From: Prevotella sp. UBA2754
GTDB lineage: Bacteria > Bacteroidota > Bacteroidia > Bacteroidales > Bacteroidaceae
Reading direction: 5' to 3'
Assembly: GCA_002353295.1 (NCBI GenBank)
Contig: DEJG01000022.1
Span: forward strand, 147,727 to 211,726
Length of the DNA stretch: 64,000 nt
Shown: piece after piece, positions 61,089 to 64,000 of the stretch
How positions within the stretch are numbered: position 1 is the stretch's first letter
Layout of the letters: each line of letters starts with the position of its first letter
Program-made: the position numbers and the translations under genes
Notes under the pieces: generated by a model
Told to the model about the DNA's origin: nothing
Seen by the model: the letters and a program-made list of their open reading frames with translations, nothing else
The model's database searches: none

Positions 61089-61325
61089 ATGTTTATAGAA
61101 GTAGTTAAGGCAGAATATCTGGATGGCTATAGGCTGAGCCTGCTATTCAATAACGGAGAGAGAAGAGTTGTTGATTTAAGCAACTCCTTGAAGGGTATTG
61201 TGTTTGCACCACTGAAGGATATTAATTACTTCAAGAATTTTACTATTAAATTCAATACCGTTGAATGGGAAAATGGGGCAGACTTCGCCCCTGAATATCT
61301 CTATGAGATAGGAACAGCATCATAA
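61089..61325 (+). CDS. DUF2442 domain protein
   Basis: A 78-residue protein matching DUF2442: VVKAEYLDGYRLSLLFNNGERRVVDLSNSLKGIVFAPLKDINYFKNFTIKFNTVEWENGADFAPEYLYEIG. DUF2442 genes usually sit next to a DUF4160 gene, and the pair is suspected to be toxin-antitoxin-like; no partner is present here on either side. The gene has its own promoter and is bracketed by shared hairpin repeats, which suggests it moved in as a small cassette (inference). Confidence 0.82.
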   Translation: MFIEVVKAEYLDGYRLSLLFNNGERRVVDLSNSLKGIVFAPLKDINYFKNFTIKFNTVEWENGADFAPEYLYEIGTAS

Positions 61326-61334
61326 ATGACAGTC

Positions 61335-61366
61335 CTCACACGGGGACTTCCCCTTTAAGATTTTTT
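61335..61366 (+). repeat. REP-like copy and probable terminator after DUF2442
   Basis: CTCACACGGGGACTTCCCC (61335-61353) repeats the left part of the hairpin at 60960; the following TTTAAGAT plus T6 resembles a terminator. ACTTCCCC-TTTAAGAT also occurs at 60845-60861 (with one extra C), upstream of the gene. Confidence 0.7.
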
Positions 61367-61564
61367 CGTCATCTACTCACCTCAGCCTCTGTCTTTGCTT
61401 TAAAAAAACAAGGGGGTGCAGTTCAAGCGGAAAAGGGAGTAGTACGGGACTAGTTGGACAACTACTCCCGTCGTGAAACGCCCTGTACATCGGCATTTCA
61501 GAAGAAAAAGGAAGTAGGGGAGTAGCTTTTTTGAAATTCCTTAAAAATTTCTATGAAATCAGTT

Positions 61565-61630
61565 ACCAATTGAAACCTCTTTTCTTACCAATTGAAGCCT
61601 CTTTTCTTACCGAATAAAGCCTCTTTTCCC
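61565..61630. repeat. Tandem repeat A, 3 x 22 bp
   Basis: Units start at 61565, 61587 and 61609. Units 1 and 2 differ at one base; unit 3 is diverged in its first half and last bases. Shared core CCTCTTTTC preceded by ACC and an AAA/AAG. Not palindromic. Confidence 0.92.
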
Positions 61631-61800
61631 TCCGACATCTTTTTGGAGTGGCGTAGCCTTGATAACCCTCCCTACATGAAATTTTTAAAACCCTTGCAAT
61701 CGTTGCCGCCTTGCAAAACTATTTAATTATCAGACGATTACAGGTGACAAGGACGAAAAATCATTGCCGCTAGTTGCCGATAAATGCCGTTCCCTTTTGA

Positions 61801-61866
61801 CGCTACTATCTCCTACGATAGTAAATTCAGTGAATTTACTCACCAAATTCAGTGTATTTACTGAGA
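61801..61866. repeat. Tandem repeat B, 22-bp period, palindromic units
   Basis: AAATTCAGTG recurs at 61823 and 61845, exactly 22 bp apart. The first copy is a near-perfect palindrome (GTAAATTC-AGT-GAATTTAC, 61821-61839). The 22 bp before it (61801-61822) is a different palindrome, TACTATC-TCCTAC-GATAGTA, in the same register. Confidence 0.85.
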
Positions 61867-61912
61867 TAGGAGGCATTGGAATAAAAAGCATCTGATATGG
61901 GCGTTTTACGAA

Positions 61913-61995
61913 GGCGGCACCTCCTGTCCTCGAAGGTGCCGCTTCCTCGGGTCGAAGGTGCCGCCTTCGCAGGTCGAAGGTGCCGCCTCCCTTCA
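61913..61995. repeat. Tandem repeat C, 3 x 22 bp plus inverted copy
   Basis: TCGAAGGTGCCGC occurs at 61930, 61952 and 61974, exactly 22 bp apart, with varied remaining bases. Two units close into short palindromes (GAAGG-tgccg-CCTTC). An inverted copy GCGGCACCT at 61914-61922 can pair with the first unit. Strongly GC-rich compared with array B. Confidence 0.92.
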
Positions 61996-62069
61996 TTTGA
62001 CCTCCACCAGTGAAGACTTCTATATGCGCACACCCGTGCGTACCTATTTATTAAAAAATCATGAAATTG

Positions 62070-62101
62070 TTTGGAGAATTCACCAAAAAGCCTTATCTTT
62101 G
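62070..62101 (+). promoter_or_regulatory. Promoter abutting the fimbrillin 2 start codon
   Basis: TTTG (62070-62073), 20 nt spacer, TATCTTTG (62094-62101) followed by C. The ATG at 62108 is only 6 nt past the -7 element, so the transcript would be leaderless or nearly so. Confidence 0.75.
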
Positions 62102-62107
62102 CATGTT

Positions 62108-63085
62108 ATGAGTCAAAAAACTTTTCAAACTAGATATTTTGGGTATGCCCTTTTGGCTTTAGCATGCCTGTTGACGGCATGTTCTGGTGGCAGTAGCAGC
62201 GAGGAGTTCGATTCCCCCACACCTGATCCTACTCCAAACCCCACCCCCGAAAACCAGGAGATCAAACTCAATGCCAGTGTGTGGAACATGATGGAGGGGA
62301 TGAGAGCCAGCACGTATGACGATCAGGCAGCCATTCAGACGGAAGGTCACTTCACATGTACCGTTTATCAAGCGAATACCACGACACCGTATATCAATAC
62401 TACGACAGTAGATTGGAATGGCGATCCCACAAATAAATGGCTGTTCAGCGATGGCAAGCACTACTGGCCCGCAACAGGCAATCTCGACTTCTTTGCCTAT
62501 ATGCCAAAGGCAGATAAGCTTTCTACAGATGCTTCATATATCACAGGACCAACATACGAATTAAACGGAACGCTTGCCCCTGCCCCCTATTTCACTTGCG
62601 ACATGAGAGGAACAGTGAACAAGGAGTTTATCTGGGCACTTGCCACAGGACAGAATAAAGCCGGACAAGGTGCCGATGGTGTGACTTTGACTTTCAAGCA
62701 CCCCTTTACCCGAATTTATTTCAAACTGTCGGAATCAAGCGGAACAGCAGTGAGAGTCAATAGCATCACCCTTAGTGGCGAGAATTTCTATAAGACCGGT
62801 AAATGTACGTTTGATGGTACTAATTCAACTTGGTCAAACGAAGGAAATGCAGGTTCTTTGGGAACCCTTGCAATTAATACTCCATACCTTATCATCCCAA
62901 GCAACTATGGTTCGCAAACCATTACCGTCAATGTCTCATGGGATGAATGGAACAGTTTTTCAACGGACCTAACCTCCAGTGCGCTGACATTAGACTGGCA
63001 AGCTGGCTATTCATACACCTATACCCTCACCGTCTCGAAGTACGCTTTGAAGGTAGACACAAGTAAATACACGGAGCAATGGTAA
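62108..63085 (+). CDS. Fimbrillin family lipoprotein 2
   Basis: A 325-residue lipoprotein: MSQKTFQTRYFGYALLALACLLTAC (Cys lipidated), Ser/Pro-rich linker (SPTPDPTPNPTPENQ), then a fimbrillin-like domain: IKLNASVWNMMEGMRAST, FTCTVYQANTTTPYINTTTVDW, GKHYWPATGNLDFFAYMPKAD, GVTLTFKHPFTRIYFKLSE, NTPYLIIPSNYGSQTITVNVSW, WQAGYSYTYTLTVSKYALKV. It resembles fimbrillin 1 in layout but not in sequence, so it is a separate surface subunit. Upstream in-frame starts lie within repeat array C and before the promoter, so ATG 62108 is used. Overlaps the next gene by 7 bp. Confidence 0.85.
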   Translation: MSQKTFQTRYFGYALLALACLLTACSGGSSSEEFDSPTPDPTPNPTPENQEIKLNASVWNMMEGMRASTYDDQAAIQTEGHFTCTVYQANTTTPYINTTTVDWNGDPTNKWLFSDGKHYWPATGNLDFFAYMPKADKLSTDASYITGPTYELNGTLAPAPYFTCDMRGTVNKEFIWALATGQNKAGQGADGVTLTFKHPFTRIYFKLSESSGTAVRVNSITLSGENFYKTGKCTFDGTNSTWSNEGNAGSLGTLAINTPYLIIPSNYGSQTITVNVSWDEWNSFSTDLTSSALTLDWQAGYSYTYTLTVSKYALKVDTSKYTEQW

Positions 63086-63540
63086 AACCTAAATTCAAAT
63101 ATCAAAAACAGATAGACGAATTGTTGGCAAAAGGTTGTCAACTTCCGGAATTATTTGCTCCCAATAATATGGCGGCATGTCGCTTCGTGTTTTCTCAAGA
63201 AGGACACCAGAATCATATTCCCCAATATATGAGCAATCCCAAGCGGATGCTACAAGATATCAATAAGGGAACAGCAAACACGTCGTTGTTGGCGCTCTCT
63301 TGTTTTACTACTTCAGAAAAGGCAGAGACGTTTTATGCCAATCTTCGCAAGGCATTTAAGAATGTTTTTACATCGATAGGCGATTCGCTTTCAGAAGGAA
63401 AACTCACGAATGAGGAAGGGTTGAAAACAAGTACTAGTTGCAATGGTCATTTTGACTTATATGAATACGAATCTTGCGACTTAAATAAGTCGTTTGTAAT
63501 AACAAAACACTTAATAGAAAAAGATGATGAGAAAGATTGA
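63079..63540 (+). CDS. Hypothetical protein, coupled to fimbrillin 2
   Basis: A 153-residue, probably cytoplasmic protein with no signal peptide or membrane helix. I do not recognise the family. Visible features: a basic N-terminus, FVFSQEGHQNHIPQYMSNPKRM, a helical middle (SEKAETFYANLRKAFKNVF) and an acidic C-terminus (LIEKDDEKD). Its ATG lies inside the fimbrillin 2 stop region (7-bp overlap) and its own 3' end overlaps the next gene by 17 bp, so the three genes form a tight operon. A cytoplasmic protein following a surface lipoprotein is unexpected. Confidence 0.7.
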   Translation: MVKPKFKYQKQIDELLAKGCQLPELFAPNNMAACRFVFSQEGHQNHIPQYMSNPKRMLQDINKGTANTSLLALSCFTTSEKAETFYANLRKAFKNVFTSIGDSLSEGKLTNEEGLKTSTSCNGHFDLYEYESCDLNKSFVITKHLIEKDDEKD

Positions 63541-64000
63541 AGGTTACGATATACAGTACGATTTCAGTGGCTTCAAGAAGATTGCCGATTTGATTTTCTT
63601 CGAAGGACCGTTCTTGTCGCATTACATAAGTGACAAAGGCGACGACTACTTGTTCTATTGGGTAGATAAGGATAAGACAGACAATCGCTGGCTCGTACTT
63701 CGTGTCAGTCTGGCAAATCTCCAGAAATATATCGCCAAAGAGCTTACGTTGCTTCAACTCATCGAAAGCCCCAACGATGGATATCTCTATACTGTCGATG
63801 TTGACAATGATGTGAATTATCACAACGTCAAGCTTGTCCAGCCCTCTGCACTACCAGGAGACTATCTTCCGGAAGCAGACTCATATTATGAGTTTGAACC
63901 GATTGCCACAGAGGATGCAGGTGAACTCATGACTTATGAGTTGACCATCCCCTACAACGAGCGCAATCGTTTTGAAGAACTTCTTAACAAGATAGGATTT
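63524..64000 (+). CDS. Hypothetical protein, 3' end outside the window
   Basis: An open frame of 159 codons reaching the window edge with no stop, starting at ATG 63524 (or 63527) in the end of the previous gene. Translation begins MMRKIEGYDIQYDFSGFKKI and includes FEGPFLSHYISDKGDDYLFYWVDKDKTDNRWLVLRVS, LLQLIESPNDGYLYTVD. No signal peptide. The first ~100 residues weakly recall a small family of unknown function (perhaps DUF6575-type), which I cannot confirm. Tight overlap with the previous gene suggests the two products work together. Confidence 0.65.
   Translation, partial: MMRKIEGYDIQYDFSGFKKIADLIFFEGPFLSHYISDKGDDYLFYWVDKDKTDNRWLVLRVSLANLQKYIAKELTLLQLIESPNDGYLYTVDVDNDVNYHNVKLVQPSALPGDYLPEADSYYEFEPIATEDAGELMTYELTIPYNERNRFEELLNKIGF

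Larger units (their letters stand above)
61326..62069. other. Gene-free accessory stretch before fimbrillin 2
   Basis: About 740 bp with no credible gene on either strand; short open frames read through repeats and have no recognisable sequence. It holds the REP-like copy (61335-61366), an isolated hairpin GGGAGTAGT / ACTACTCCC (61435-61443, 61461-61469), and three separate tandem arrays of 22-bp period (61565-61630, 61801-61866, 61930-61995). No transposase or att site was seen. Confidence 0.7.

Noticed and set aside
61565..61995. CRISPR array
   Set aside because: Unit spacing of 22 bp without regular spacers, three different sequences, and no cas genes nearby.
61730..61996. 88-codon minus-strand frame through arrays B and C
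   Set aside because: Consists of repeat translation (RRHLRPEEAAP type) with no start context; better explained as non-coding repeats.
1..64000. tRNA, rRNA or complete insertion sequence
   Set aside because: No cloverleaf-like sequences, rRNA segments, transposase or integrase coding was seen in the intergenic regions; a tRNAscan or IS search could still find something I missed.

Overview
The window looks like a chromosomal segment of a Bacteroidales bacterium, most likely Prevotella or a close relative. Reasons seen in the sequence: promoters of the Bacteroidota type (TTTG about 20 nt upstream of TAnnTTTG, often followed by C) precede many transcription units; gene content includes a Nuo complex without NuoEFG, a fused NuoCD, a DUF3575/DUF5119/fimbrillin locus, a gliding-type C-terminal domain, DUF3078 and DUF1573 proteins, and a B. 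fragilis-type mannan pathway. No tRNA, rRNA, CRISPR array or complete insertion sequence was found. Gene density is high; only the last ~6.5 kb looks accessory.

Layout. 0-2.4 kb (minus): a secreted two-DTG aspartic protease-like protein and radA. 2.5-5.6 kb (plus): a solute-binding lipoprotein and a large TPR protein. 5.5-13.4 kb (minus): a probable operon kdsA-kdsD-HTCS-like regulator-phospholipase D-acyltransferase, tying Kdo synthesis to envelope functions; the regulator has lost its kinase ATPase domain, its phospho-His and its phospho-Asp. 13.5-16.9 kb: a large MscS channel (minus) and a BadF/GlcNAc-kinase-type sugar kinase (plus), divergent. 17.0-26.1 kb (plus): a mannan utilisation locus with GH5 and GH26 mannanases, CE7 esterase, GH130 mannosylglucose phosphorylase, GPH-type symporter, mannobiose 2-epimerase and a PafA-like phosphatase. 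Outer enzymes cut and deacetylate mannan; the symporter imports mannobiose; the epimerase makes mannosylglucose; the phosphorylase yields mannose 1-phosphate plus glucose.

26.2-36.7 kb (plus): a small HTH gene with its own terminator, then nuoA-B-CD-H-I-J-K-L-M-N ending in a perfect 12-bp terminator stem. 36.9-41.3 kb: a small outer-membrane barrel (plus), then a minus operon of a stand-alone gliding-type C-terminal domain protein, uvrA and a C_GCAxxG_C_C family protein. 41.4-47.5 kb (plus): LysM/ligand-binding protein, PorT-like barrel, POT peptide transporter, NhaC antiporter and an exo/endonuclease/phosphatase. 47.5-55.8 kb (minus): yidC, DUF1846, S9 peptidase, a short PBP2-like transpeptidase and an MFS transporter. 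56.0-57.7 kb: DUF3078 (plus) and DUF1573 (minus) convergent on one terminator.

57.9-64.0 kb (plus) is a cell-surface/accessory region: DUF3575 and DUF5119 (Mfa2/FimB-like) genes of distinctly higher GC, an AT-richer fimbrillin, a lone DUF2442 gene bracketed by hairpin repeats, a ~780-bp non-coding stretch holding three unrelated tandem arrays that all have a 22-bp period, a second fimbrillin with an almost leaderless promoter, and two overlapping genes of unknown function, the last running off the window. This end, and the kinase-less regulator at 7.9-11.7 kb, are the most promising places to look for something new.
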